From an uncultured Verrucomicrobiota bacterium (GTDB lineage: Bacteria; Verrucomicrobiota; Verrucomicrobiia; Chthoniobacterales; SZAS-18), in the NCBI GenBank assembly GCA_937871685.1, contig CALMOL010000351.1, positions 1 to 23,660 of the forward strand: a stretch of DNA of 23,660 nt, given 5' to 3'. The translations under genes and the position numbers were made by a program. The notes beneath the pieces are model-generated. The model saw only the letters and a list, made by a program, of their open reading frames with translations, was not told where the DNA came from and ran no database searches. Each line of letters starts with the position of its first letter. Positions within the stretch are counted from its first letter, which is position 1. Shown in pieces: positions 14,827 through 22,482 of this stretch.

Positions 14827-15411
14827 ATGCCCGCGTCCGCCTCCGGTCTCGCCGCCACGCTCGAAGATTACGATCCGGCGGATGCCGCCGAGCGCGGGCA
14901 CCGTGACGCCATGCTTCGCTTGCTGGCGGAACGGCCGGATTGCTTCGAGCGCACCTGCTTCGCGCCGGGGCACTTCACGGCGAGTGCGTTGCTTCTGGAT
15001 GAGGAAGGCACGCGCACGCTCCTGACGCACCATCGCTTCCTCGGTCGCTGGCTCCAATTTGGCGGCCACTGCGACGGCAATCCCGACGTGCTCGGCGCGG
15101 CCCTGCGCGAGGCGGAGGAGGAGTCCGGCCTCGCCGGGATCACGCCGATCCACGATCGCCTCATCGATCTCGACGTGCATTCCATCCCCGCCAACCCGCG
15201 GCGCGGCGAGCCGACGCACGCGCACTTCGACGTGCGCTTCCTGCTGCGCGCGCCGGCCGGGGGAGGGTTTCGCGCGAGCGACGAGAGCCACGAACTGCGC
15301 TGGTTCACGCCGGAGGAAATGGAAGCCGAGTGCGCGGCCGATGCCGGGCTGGCGCGCCTCATCGCGAAATGGCGGGCGACCACGCGCCCCCGAAGCGCGG
15401 GGAGCCTCTGA
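14827..15411 (+). CDS. NUDIX hydrolase
   Basis: 194 residues, cytoplasmic. The NUDIX box is at about residues 78-101 (GGHCDGNPDVLGAALREAEE followed by ESGL). The REAEEESGL core with its metal-binding glutamates is intact, while the first glutamate of the consensus is replaced in the GHCDGNPD form, a variant I associate with a distinct NUDIX subgroup. These enzymes hydrolyse nucleoside diphosphates linked to another group; the substrate cannot be deduced. SALLLDEEGTRTLLTHHRFLGRWLQFGGH precedes the box, and a conserved-looking HELRWFTPEEM follows near the end. The frame is open upstream, but the ATG at 14827 precedes the first plausible domain residues. It has its own 171-bp upstream gap after the terminator and is followed by 162 bp without recognisable features before the next gene. 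Confidence 0.85.
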   Translation: MPASASGLAATLEDYDPADAAERGHRDAMLRLLAERPDCFERTCFAPGHFTASALLLDEEGTRTLLTHHRFLGRWLQFGGHCDGNPDVLGAALREAEEESGLAGITPIHDRLIDLDVHSIPANPRRGEPTHAHFDVRFLLRAPAGGGFRASDESHELRWFTPEEMEAECAADAGLARLIAKWRATTRPRSAGSL

Positions 15412-15573
15412 GCGCAATCCGGGCTGGCCGGCAACCGGCGGCGCGGCGCGTGTTCGGGAGGTAAACGATTCGTCGCGGAAGTAGCCCCGCTTTTCGCCGG
15501 CGGACCGCACAAGGGTCCGATGCGATTTTCCTGGGCAAGGCTTCGCCTCGGCGGAACCGTTCCCGCCCACTCG

Positions 15574-16701
15574 ATGCCCGCCTCCCTCACTCGCCGCGCC
15601 GTCCTTCGCCGACTCGGCCTCGCCGCCGGGGCGGTCGCGCTTGCTCGCCTTCAAGCCCAAACCCCGCCTTCCTCCATGAGTTCTCCCGCCGCCAATCCCG
15701 CCGCCGCGCTTCCCGGTTTCCGCGAGGGTGACTTCGTCATCAAGGATTTCGCCTTCGACTCTGGCGAGCGCCTGCCCGAACTGAAGCTCCACTACACGCT
15801 CCTTGGCCCGCCGCCCGGCGAGACGAAGCTGGTCGCGATGGCGATGCACGGCACGGTTGGCAACGGCAAGCAGTTCCAGGCCGCGCCCTATGCCGAGCAC
15901 CTCTTCGGCCCCGGCAAGCCGCTCGACGCCGCGAAGTGGAGCGTGATCCTGCCCGATTCCATCGGCATGGGCGGCTCCTCGAAGCCCTCCGACGGCCTGC
16001 GCGGCAAGTTCCCCCGCTACGGCTACGCCGACATGGTGCGCGCGCAGCACCGCCTGCTCACGGAGCACCTCAAGGTCAACCACCTCCGCCTCATCATGGG
16101 CACCTCGATGGGCGGGATGCAGACGTGGATGTGGGGCGTCACGCACCCGAAGTTCATGGATGCGCTCGCGCCCATCGCCTGCCAGCCCGATCGCCTTTCC
16201 GGCCGCAACCTCCTGTGGCGCCGCCTCCTCATTGCCGCCATTCGCAATGATCCCGCCTTCGCGGATGGGATGTATTCGGCCCAGCCCCCGGGCTTCTCGG
16301 CGGCGTTCCCGTTCTTCCAGATGCTGATCGACGGCGTCGGCCGCCTCCAGCGCGACGCGCCCGACATCGCCGCCGCCGACGCCTGGGCCGCCAAGACCGC
16401 CGCGCCCTGCAAGGACGGCACGATCGACGCGAACAACATCCTGCGCCGCTTCGAGTCCAGCTTCGACTACGATCCCGCCGCGCATCTTGAAAAGATCGAG
16501 GCCCCGCTGCTCTCCATCACCTTCGAGGACGACGAGTTGAATCCCGTCGAACTCGGCGTCGTGGCCGAGGCCGTGAAGAAGCTCAAGCGTGGCGAGTCCG
16601 TCGTCTTCCCCGCCGGCAAGGCCGCGCAGGGCCATACCGCGCAAAACGTCCCCGCGCAGTGGGGGCCGCGCCTCGGCGAGTTCCTCGCCAAGCTCGGCTG
16701 A
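15574..16701 (+). CDS. Tat-exported MetX-like alpha/beta hydrolase
   Basis: 375 residues. The N-terminus (MPASLTRRAVLRRLGLAAGA then VALARLQAQ) fits a twin-arginine signal, which sets the start at 15574 rather than the in-frame ATG at 15520. The body is of the homoserine-acetyltransferase (MetX) type: ELKLHYTLLGPP near the start, ILPDSIGMGGSSKPSDGLR, the nucleophile elbow MGTSMGGMQTW with its serine, an acidic FEDDELNP, and a histidine in GHTAQNVP. These form a plausible Ser-Asp-His triad. True MetX acts in the cytoplasm in methionine synthesis, so an exported copy is more likely a hydrolase of unknown substrate. A large perfect hairpin starts 2 bp after its stop. Confidence 0.8.
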   Translation: MPASLTRRAVLRRLGLAAGAVALARLQAQTPPSSMSSPAANPAAALPGFREGDFVIKDFAFDSGERLPELKLHYTLLGPPPGETKLVAMAMHGTVGNGKQFQAAPYAEHLFGPGKPLDAAKWSVILPDSIGMGGSSKPSDGLRGKFPRYGYADMVRAQHRLLTEHLKVNHLRLIMGTSMGGMQTWMWGVTHPKFMDALAPIACQPDRLSGRNLLWRRLLIAAIRNDPAFADGMYSAQPPGFSAAFPFFQMLIDGVGRLQRDAPDIAAADAWAAKTAAPCKDGTIDANNILRRFESSFDYDPAAHLEKIEAPLLSITFEDDELNPVELGVVAEAVKKLKRGESVVFPAGKAAQGHTAQNVPAQWGPRLGEFLAKLG

Positions 16702-16702
16702 G

Positions 16703-16751
16703 GTTGTAGAGGCGGCACGTCCGCATTCGCGGACAGAGCCGCCTCTACAAC
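16703..16751. repeat. Long two-stem hairpin (REP/MITE-like candidate)
   Basis: GTTGTAGAGGCGGC (16703-16716) pairs over all 14 bases with GCCGCCTCTACAAC (16738-16751). Inside, GTCCGC (16719-16724) and GCGGAC (16729-16734) form a second 6-bp stem with an ATTC loop, separated by a small AC/AGA internal loop. It almost fills the gap between the MetX-like gene and the aldo/keto reductase. No T-run follows. The shape resembles dispersed REP or MITE elements, but could also be a terminator or mRNA-stabilising structure. Confidence 0.7.
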
Positions 16752-16809
16752 GACGCGCATGACGCGTCCTCGTCCCGCCATCGCGCCCGGACCATGCGAA
16801 ACATCCGGG

Positions 16810-17706
16810 ATGCCTCCGCCCAACGCCTCCTTCGCTTCCGCTGCCACCGCCGGTGACTTCGCCATCGGCGGCGACCTGCCCGTCCATCGCCTCGGCTTCG
16901 GGGCGATGCGCATCACCGGCCACGGCATCTGGGGCGAGCCGCGCGACACCGAGGGCGCGCGCCGCCTGCTGCGTCGCGCGGTGGGCCTCGGCGTGAACTT
17001 CATCGACACCGCCGATTCCTACGGGCCGGAGGTTTCCGAGCGCCTCATCGGCGAGGCGCTCCACCCGTATGCCGAGGGCCTCGTCATCGCCACCAAGGGC
17101 GGCCTCACGCGCCAGGGGCCGGACCAATGGCGCCCCGTCGGCCGGCCGGAATACCTCACGCAGTGCGTGGAGATGAGCCTGCGCCGCCTGCGCGTGGACC
17201 GCATCGACCTGTGGCAGCTCCACCGCATCGACCGTCAGGTCCCCGCCGAAAAGAGCCTGGAGGCCATCCGCCGCCTCCGGGAGGCCGGCAAAATCCGCCA
17301 CTTCGGCCTGAGCGAGGTGGGCGTGGAGGAGATCGAGATGGTCCGAAAGATCCTGCCCGTCGTCAGCGTGCAAAACGAATACAACCTCGCCAACCGCAAG
17401 AGCGAGGCCGTGCTCGACTACTGCACGAAGGAAAAGATCGCCTTCATCCCCTGGTTCCCCGTGGCCGCCGGCGACCTCGCCCGCCCCGGCGGCCCGCTGG
17501 ACGCCGCCGCCAAGCGCCACGGCGCCACCGTCGCCCAACTCTCGCTGGCGTGGCTCCTGCACCGCTCGCCGGTGATGCTGCCCATCCCTGGCACCTCGTC
17601 CGTGAAGCACCTGGAGGAGAACATCGGTGCCGCCGCGCTGAAGCTGGACGATGCCGAGTGGCAGGCCATCGAAAAGTCCGCCGCGAAGCAGAAGAAGGAA
17701 GACTGA
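16810..17706 (+). CDS. Aldo/keto reductase
   Basis: 298 residues from the ATG at 16810; an ATG at 16759 would add 17 unconserved residues. NADPH-dependent oxidoreductase of the (beta/alpha)8 fold. Family marks are VHRLGFGAMRITG, GVNFIDTADSYGPEVSERLIGEAL (catalytic Asp and Tyr), VIATKGG (catalytic Lys), RIDLWQLHRID (the catalytic His region), GKIRHFGLSEVG, VSVQNEYNLANR, and a C-terminal LPIPGTSSVKHLEENIGAA that binds the cofactor phosphate. It resembles the YajO/YdbC-like general aldo/keto reductases; the substrate is unknown. It lies 108 bp after the MetX-like gene with a hairpin between, and its 3' end faces repeat array 2. Nothing odd is seen in the active site. Confidence 0.9.
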   Translation: MPPPNASFASAATAGDFAIGGDLPVHRLGFGAMRITGHGIWGEPRDTEGARRLLRRAVGLGVNFIDTADSYGPEVSERLIGEALHPYAEGLVIATKGGLTRQGPDQWRPVGRPEYLTQCVEMSLRRLRVDRIDLWQLHRIDRQVPAEKSLEAIRRLREAGKIRHFGLSEVGVEEIEMVRKILPVVSVQNEYNLANRKSEAVLDYCTKEKIAFIPWFPVAAGDLARPGGPLDAAAKRHGATVAQLSLAWLLHRSPVMLPIPGTSSVKHLEENIGAAALKLDDAEWQAIEKSAAKQKKED

Positions 17707-17875
17707 GGATTTCTCACCTTCTTGGGCCGCGGCGTGTCTCCCGGACGCTTTGCGATGGGGAGGCACGGGCGGCCAGGATTCCTGATTCCTCGATGCCATG
17801 CTTCTCGGCGGCGGAGGTGACTGGAGGAGCCGCCTTCAGGTTGATGCCGGCGACGTTGCCGGGCCGAGCGCACGA

Positions 17876-18163
17876 CTTTGAAAAGCAAACGCGCGAGTTT
17901 GCTCGGCAAACTCCGTCGTTTGCTTTCCGAACGACCGCGTTTGAAACCCAAACTCTGTCGTTTGAAAAGCAAACGACCGACTTTGGAAACCAAACTCGCG
18001 ACTTTGAGACTCAAACGGCGTCGTTTCGAATTCAAACGCGCGAGTTTGAAACCCAAACGACCGAGTTTAGAAACCAAACTCGCGACTTTGAAACTCAAAC
18101 GACAGCGTTTATGAATCAAACGACCGAGTTTGCCTTCCAAACTCCGTCGTTTGGAAAGTAAAC
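17876..18163. repeat. Array 2: 14 units of GTTTG-N5-CAAAC at exactly 21 bp
   Basis: Fourteen units with the form (G/C)TTTG-N5-CAAAC and a 6-bp linker begin at 17876, 17897, 17918, 17939, 17960, 17981, 18002, 18023, 18044, 18065, 18086, 18107, 18128 and 18149, every 21 bp without a single indel. Arms are nearly invariant (variants CGAAC in unit 3, GTTTC in unit 8, GTTTA in units 10 and 12, TAAAC in unit 14). The N5 and the linkers (GACCGA, TCGCGA, GCGCGA, TCCGTC) vary. A TTT or AAA patch therefore recurs every 10-11 bp in a GC-rich genome. The array lies in the 545-bp gap between two convergent genes (17707-18251). Upstream (17707-17875) and downstream (18164-18251) I see nothing else. Three reading frames are open through it, but codon use (always TTT for Phe, CAA for Gln in the best frame) is unlike the flanking genes. 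Confidence 0.93.
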
Positions 18164-18251
18164 GACGGCGGCCGGTTCCCAGAGGCAGCCGCATCGCGAG
18201 GCATTCAGCGCCCCTCCGGTCGCGCTTGGTATGACGGCGCGTCGGAAGGCA

Positions 18252-20639
18252 CTACCCCGCCGGGGCCGGCGCGGGATTCCACTTCCAGTCGCGGATTTCG
18301 GGCAGGTCCTCGCCGTGCTCGCGAATGTAATGCTTGTGGTCGATCAGGCGGTCGCGGAGGTGCTGCTTGGCGTAGGCGGCGCGGGCGCCGAGCTTCGGCA
18401 CGCGGTCGATCACGTCGGCGACGAGGTGGAAGCGGTCGAGCTCGTTGAGCACCACCATGTCGAAGGGCGTGGTGGTGGTGCCTTCCTCCTTGTAGCCGCG
18501 GACGTGGAAGTTGTGGTGGTTGGCGCGGCGGTAGGTCAGCCGGTGGATCAGCCAGGGATAGCCGTGGTAGGCGAAGACGACGGGCTTGTCCTTGGTGAAC
18601 AGGGTGTCGAAGTCACGGTCGCTCAGGCCATGGGGATGCTCGGATTCCGGCTGGAGCTTCATCAGGTCCACCACGTTGAGCACGCGCACCTTGAGTTCCG
18701 GGAAATGCTCGCGCAGCAACTGCGTGGCGGCGAGGATTTCGAGCGTTGGCACGTCGCCCGCGCAGGCCAGGACGACATCCGGCTCGCTGCCCTCGTCGTT
18801 GCTGGCCCAGGGCCAGATGCCGATGCCGGCCGAGCAGTGCTTGATGGCCGCGTCCATGTCCAGCCACTGCGGGCTGGGCTGCTTGCCGGCGACGATGACG
18901 TTCACGTAATGGCGTGAGCGCAGGCAGTGGTCGGTAACGGAAAGAAGCGTGTTCGCATCCGGCGGCAGATAGACGCGGATGGTGTCGGCCTTCTTGTTCA
19001 TCACATGGTCGATGAACCCGGGATCCTGGTGGCTGGCGCCGTTGTGGTCCTGCCGCCAGCAGTGGGAGGTGAGGAGATAGTTCAGCGAGGCGATGGGCCG
19101 CCGCCAGGGGATGCGCCGCGTAGTCTTCAGCCACTTGGCGTGCTGGTTGAACATCGAGTCCACGATGTGGATGAAGGCCTCGTAGCACGAGAACACGCCG
19201 TGGCGGCCGGTGAGCAGATAGCCTTCGAGCCAGCCCTGGCAGAGGTGCTCGCTGAGGACTTCCATCACGCGGCCGTCGGGCGCGAGGTGGTCGTCGCCGG
19301 GGCGGATCACTCCCGTGGAAACGCGATCGGTCACCTCGAAGACATCCTGCAGGCGGTTCGACGCCGTCTCGTCGGGACCGAAGACGCGGAAGTTGTGGTG
19401 CTCGGCGTTGAGCCGCATGACGTCGCGCAGGAAGCCGCCCATCACCCGCGTGGCCTCGCCCTCGACGCCGCCCGGTTGGGGCACCTCGAGGGCGTGCTCG
19501 CGGAAGTCGGGCATCCGCAGGTCGCGCAGGAGCAAGCCGCCGTTGGCGTGCGGGTTGTCGCTCATGCGCCGCTCGCCAAGGGGAGCCAGCTCGGCCAGCT
19601 CCGGGCGGAGACGGCCGGCGTCGTCGAAGAGTTCCTCGGGCCGGTAAGAGCGCATCCACTCCTCGAGCTGGCGAAGGTGGGTGGAGTTTTCGAAGAGGCC
19701 GGTGAGCGGCACCTGGTGCGAACGCCAAGTCCCTTCGGCGGGCTTGCCGTCCACGACCTTCGGGCCGGTCCAGCCCTTGGGTGTGCGCAAGATGATCATC
19801 GGCCAGCGCGGGCGTTTGGTGAACCCGTTCACGCGGGCGTCGCGCTGGATTTCCTGGATCGCGGCGACGGCCCGGTCAAGCGCAGCCGCCATGAGCTGAT
19901 GGACGACGGCGGGGTCATCGCCCTCGACCACGATGGGCTCGTGGCCGTAGCCGTGGAACAGTTGGTCGAGCTCTTCCGGCGGGATGCGCGCCAGCACCGT
20001 GGGGCCGGCGATCTTGTAACCGTTCAGGTGCAGAATGGGCAGCACGACGCCGTCGCGCGCGGGGTTGAGGAACTTGTTCGAGTGCCAGCTCGCGGCCAGC
20101 GGACCCGTCTCGGCCTCGCCGTCGCCAACAACGCAGGCCACCCACAGGTCGGGATTGTCGAAGGCCGCCCCGTAGGCGTGGGCGAGCGCGTAGCCGAGCT
20201 CGCCGCCCTCGTGGATTGAGCCGGGCGTCTCGGGCGCGACGTGGCTGGGGATGCCGCCGGGAAACGAGAACTGCTTGAACAGCCGCTGTAGTCCAGCGGC
20301 GTCCGGCGAGATGTCGGGATACTTCTCGCTGTAAGTGCCCTCAAGGTAAGTGTTCGCCACCATGCCCGGCCCGCCGTGGCCCGGCCCGGCGACATAGATC
20401 ATGCTCAGGTCGTGCGCCTTGATGATCCGGTTGAGGTGAACGTAGAGAAAGTTCAGGCCGGGCGTGGTGCCCCAATGGCCGAGCAGGCGAGGCTTGATGT
20501 GGCGCGTCGTCAGCGGCTCTCGCAGCAGCGGGTTGTCGAGGAGGTAGATCTGTCCCACCGAAAGATAGTTGGCGGCGCGCCACCAAGCATCCATGCGGTG
20601 GAGCGATTCGGGCGTGAGAGGCTGCGTTGGATCTTTCAT
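18252..20639 (-). CDS. xfp: Phosphoketolase (xylulose-5-P / fructose-6-P)
   Basis: 795 residues, the usual length. Thiamine-diphosphate enzyme that splits xylulose-5-phosphate (and often fructose-6-phosphate) with phosphate to acetyl phosphate plus glyceraldehyde-3-P or erythrose-4-P. Signatures are WRAANYLSVGQIYLLDNPLL at the N-terminus, KPRLLGHWGTTPGLNF, YVAGPGHGGPG, SFPGGIPSHVAPETPGSIHEGGELGY, VGDGEAETGPLA for diphosphate/Mg binding, LHLNGYKIAGPT, and GRHGVFSCYEAFIHIVDSM and HQDPGFIDHV in the pyrimidine domain. The C-terminal IRDWKW is also typical. Its ATG (20639) overlaps the acetate kinase stop (20636) as ATGA, so translation is probably coupled. With acetate kinase it forms a short route from sugar phosphates to acetate and ATP. 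Its 3' end faces array 2. Confidence 0.95.
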   Translation of the reverse strand: MKDPTQPLTPESLHRMDAWWRAANYLSVGQIYLLDNPLLREPLTTRHIKPRLLGHWGTTPGLNFLYVHLNRIIKAHDLSMIYVAGPGHGGPGMVANTYLEGTYSEKYPDISPDAAGLQRLFKQFSFPGGIPSHVAPETPGSIHEGGELGYALAHAYGAAFDNPDLWVACVVGDGEAETGPLAASWHSNKFLNPARDGVVLPILHLNGYKIAGPTVLARIPPEELDQLFHGYGHEPIVVEGDDPAVVHQLMAAALDRAVAAIQEIQRDARVNGFTKRPRWPMIILRTPKGWTGPKVVDGKPAEGTWRSHQVPLTGLFENSTHLRQLEEWMRSYRPEELFDDAGRLRPELAELAPLGERRMSDNPHANGGLLLRDLRMPDFREHALEVPQPGGVEGEATRVMGGFLRDVMRLNAEHHNFRVFGPDETASNRLQDVFEVTDRVSTGVIRPGDDHLAPDGRVMEVLSEHLCQGWLEGYLLTGRHGVFSCYEAFIHIVDSMFNQHAKWLKTTRRIPWRRPIASLNYLLTSHCWRQDHNGASHQDPGFIDHVMNKKADTIRVYLPPDANTLLSVTDHCLRSRHYVNVIVAGKQPSPQWLDMDAAIKHCSAGIGIWPWASNDEGSEPDVVLACAGDVPTLEILAATQLLREHFPELKVRVLNVVDLMKLQPESEHPHGLSDRDFDTLFTKDKPVVFAYHGYPWLIHRLTYRRANHHNFHVRGYKEEGTTTTPFDMVVLNELDRFHLVADVIDRVPKLGARAAYAKQHLRDRLIDHKHYIREHGEDLPEIRDWKWNPAPAPAG

Positions 20640-22348
20640 GGGTGCTTCGAGGAAGTGGTGGACTGCGCCAGCGCGGCCTGCGCGAGCACGATTTCTTCAT
20701 CCGTGGGAATCACCCGCACCTGCACGCGGCTGTCGGCCGCGGAGATCAGCGGGGCGTTGGCCGCGTTCCGCGCGCCGTCGAGTTGAAGCCCAAGGAAATC
20801 GAGGCCCTCGCAGATGCGGGCGCGGACCGGCGGCGAGTTTTCCCCGATGCCCCCGGCGAAGACGAGCGTGTCCAGCCCGCCGAGCGCGGCGGTGAAGCCG
20901 CCGATCCACTTGCGCGCCTGGTAGCAAAAGTGCGCGATCGCCTCCGCCGCGCGCACGTCCTCGGCCTCCTGCGCGAGCAGGTCGCGCACGTCGGAAGAGG
21001 TTTCCGAGATGCCGAGCAACCCCGACTCGTGATGAATCATGTCGTTGAACTGCTCCAGGTTCATCCCGACGCTGCGAACGAGGTAGAGGACGAGGCCCGG
21101 ATCGAGATCACCGCTGCGCGTGCTCATGGGCAGGCCGGCCGCCGGCGTGAAGGCCATGCTCGTGTCGATGCACCGGCCGTCCCGGACCGCCGCCATGCTC
21201 GCGCCGTTGCCGAGGTGCGCCAGGACCACCCGGCCCTGGGCCGCCGCGCCATCCAGCCGGCGCAGTTCCCCCAGCAGGAACGTGTAGGAAAGCCCGTGGA
21301 AGCCGTAGCGCCGGACCCCCTTGGCCTCGAACCGGCGCGGGATCGGCAGCAACTGGGCGACGCGCGGCAGGCCGGCGTGAAACGCGGTGTCGAAGCAGGC
21401 GACCTGGAGCAGGTTGGGCCGGCGCTGTTGGATCGCGCGGATCAATCCGATCTCCGCCGGCAGATGATCGGGGTCCATGGGGCTGAGGCGGTCCAGTTCG
21501 TCCAGCAGGGCCGGCGTGACCCGCTGCGGCTCGCGGAGGTTGGGGCCGCCGTGCACGAGGCGGTGGGCGACCGCCGTCACGGCCCCGAACTCGGGCTGCG
21601 CCTCCAGCCAGTCGAGCAGACTGCGCGTGACCGCCGCCTGGCCGCCGGACACGAAGGATTCCGCGCGGGAGGTTCCGTCCGCGGTCTGGTGGCGGAGGAT
21701 CGTGCCCGGCAGCCCGATCCTTTCCACCCGGGCGGAGCTTCCGCGCACCGGGGGCTGGCCCGCGGCGAAGAACGCGAGGCGGATGCTCGACGAGCCCACG
21801 TTGAGCGTGAGCACCTGCGCGGGCTGATCTGCCCGGGTTTCCGCGAGAGCGAGGGGCGATTGATCCAGCGGCATGATTTTTCCTTTGGCTTCAGCGGGGG
21901 GAGGCCCCGGCAGGAGCGACGGCACAAGTTGCCTCCAGCCTTCGTTTGCTGCCTGCTGCCATTTGTCGAGGTCGGTGTAGCCGCGGCGGATGTCGTAGTG
22001 GCGGCACACCTCGTCTTCCTGTTCGGTCGTGAGCTCCTCGTCGGCGCTGACCACGGGCGCCTCCTTGATGAGGTCCAGGCCGTAGGGAACCTGGATGCGC
22101 GCGAAATCGTCGATCAGGGCGTCGTGGGCGGGGACGACGTGGTTGTGGCCGAAGAGCCAGCCGGTCTTCACGCCGAGGAAGTCCAGCCGGCCGCTGTCGC
22201 TGCTGGTCCACAGCTTGTGGAGCGTGCCAATGATCGCGTGGTTTTCATCCACGACCTCAGCGCCGATCAGGCCATGGTGAGTGGCGCTGGTGGTGCTGTT
22301 GAGCGCTTTGATGGTCGTGGGGGAAAATTGCGCTTCAGACCGGTGCAT
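20636..22348 (-). CDS. ackA: PRC-barrel domain fused to acetate kinase
   Basis: 570 residues in one open frame. Residues 25-90 (LIGAEVVDENHAIIGTLHKL, FLGVKTGWLFGHNHVVPAHD) are a PRC-barrel; 91-158 (LTTEQEDEVCRHYDIRRGY) resemble the tail of PRC-barrel stress proteins. Residues 178-555 are acetate kinase, which makes ATP from acetyl phosphate and ADP: VLTLNVGSSSIR, FDTAFHAGLP, RYGFHGLSYTF, LAHLGNGASMAAVRDGRCID, MSTRSGDLDPG and FAGGIGENSP. GLSY and the SMAFTPAAGLPMSTR block differ from the usual GTSH and SMGxTPLEGLxMGTR, as in a divergent AckA. The start at 22348 has AGGAG five bases upstream. An internal ATG at 21874 (M159) has AGGA six bases upstream and would give a 412-residue stand-alone kinase of normal length. 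It overlaps xfp by 4 nt. Confidence 0.88.
   Translation of the reverse strand: MHRSEAQFSPTTIKALNSTTSATHHGLIGAEVVDENHAIIGTLHKLWTSSDSGRLDFLGVKTGWLFGHNHVVPAHDALIDDFARIQVPYGLDLIKEAPVVSADEELTTEQEDEVCRHYDIRRGYTDLDKWQQAANEGWRQLVPSLLPGPPPAEAKGKIMPLDQSPLALAETRADQPAQVLTLNVGSSSIRLAFFAAGQPPVRGSSARVERIGLPGTILRHQTADGTSRAESFVSGGQAAVTRSLLDWLEAQPEFGAVTAVAHRLVHGGPNLREPQRVTPALLDELDRLSPMDPDHLPAEIGLIRAIQQRRPNLLQVACFDTAFHAGLPRVAQLLPIPRRFEAKGVRRYGFHGLSYTFLLGELRRLDGAAAQGRVVLAHLGNGASMAAVRDGRCIDTSMAFTPAAGLPMSTRSGDLDPGLVLYLVRSVGMNLEQFNDMIHHESGLLGISETSSDVRDLLAQEAEDVRAAEAIAHFCYQARKWIGGFTAALGGLDTLVFAGGIGENSPPVRARICEGLDFLGLQLDGARNAANAPLISAADSRVQVRVIPTDEEIVLAQAALAQSTTSSKHP
21875..21884 (-). promoter_or_regulatory. Internal Shine-Dalgarno before the acetate kinase part
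   Basis: On the minus strand AAAGGA with a 6-nt spacer precedes an in-frame ATG (first base 21874) at codon 159 of the PRC-barrel/acetate kinase frame. It sits exactly at the junction of the two domains, in an unconserved linker, so it may drive separate synthesis of the kinase. Confidence 0.55.
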
Positions 22349-22390
22349 TGCTGCTCCTGAACCCCCGAGACCACCGGGGCGCTGGCGATC

Positions 22391-22413
22391 AAGCTGCCTC
22401 AGCTAGGCAGCTT
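22391..22413. other. Perfect 8-bp hairpin in the leader of the acetate kinase operon
   Basis: AAGCTGCC (22391-22398) and GGCAGCTT (22406-22413) pair perfectly around a 7-nt loop, 43-65 bp upstream of the ackA-fusion ATG on the minus strand. There is no T-run. With CACGGCCGTG (22417-22426) it makes this gap unusually structured. It may be a ferredoxin terminator or an mRNA leader element. Confidence 0.45.
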
Positions 22414-22464
22414 CCGCACGGCCGTGTCCCCCCTACCTGCGGCTAGTGCGCCAGTTGCCCATCA

Positions 22465-22482
22465 CGCGCCTGTTTGGGCGCG
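22465..22482. other. Second hairpin in the ferredoxin-ackA gap
   Basis: CGCGCC (22465-22470) pairs with GGCGCG (22477-22482) around a 6-nt loop. It is 92 bp after the ferredoxin stop on the minus strand and, like its neighbour, has no T-run. No known riboswitch consensus could be matched by eye. Confidence 0.35.

Noticed and set aside
15412..15573. SAM-type riboswitch before the MetX-like gene
   Set aside because: The gap has no recognisable SAM riboswitch core, and the gene product is probably exported, not the methionine-pathway enzyme.
14623..17799. Minus-strand open frame of 1058 codons
   Set aside because: It lies opposite the PEP-CTERM tail, NUDIX, MetX-like and aldo/keto reductase genes, all with family motifs on the plus strand. 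Its translation is low-complexity Arg/Gly/His-rich, typical of an antisense shadow in GC-rich DNA.
18927..20219. Plus-strand frame of 430 codons inside the phosphoketolase gene
   Set aside because: Antisense of a fully conserved phosphoketolase; no recognisable domain.
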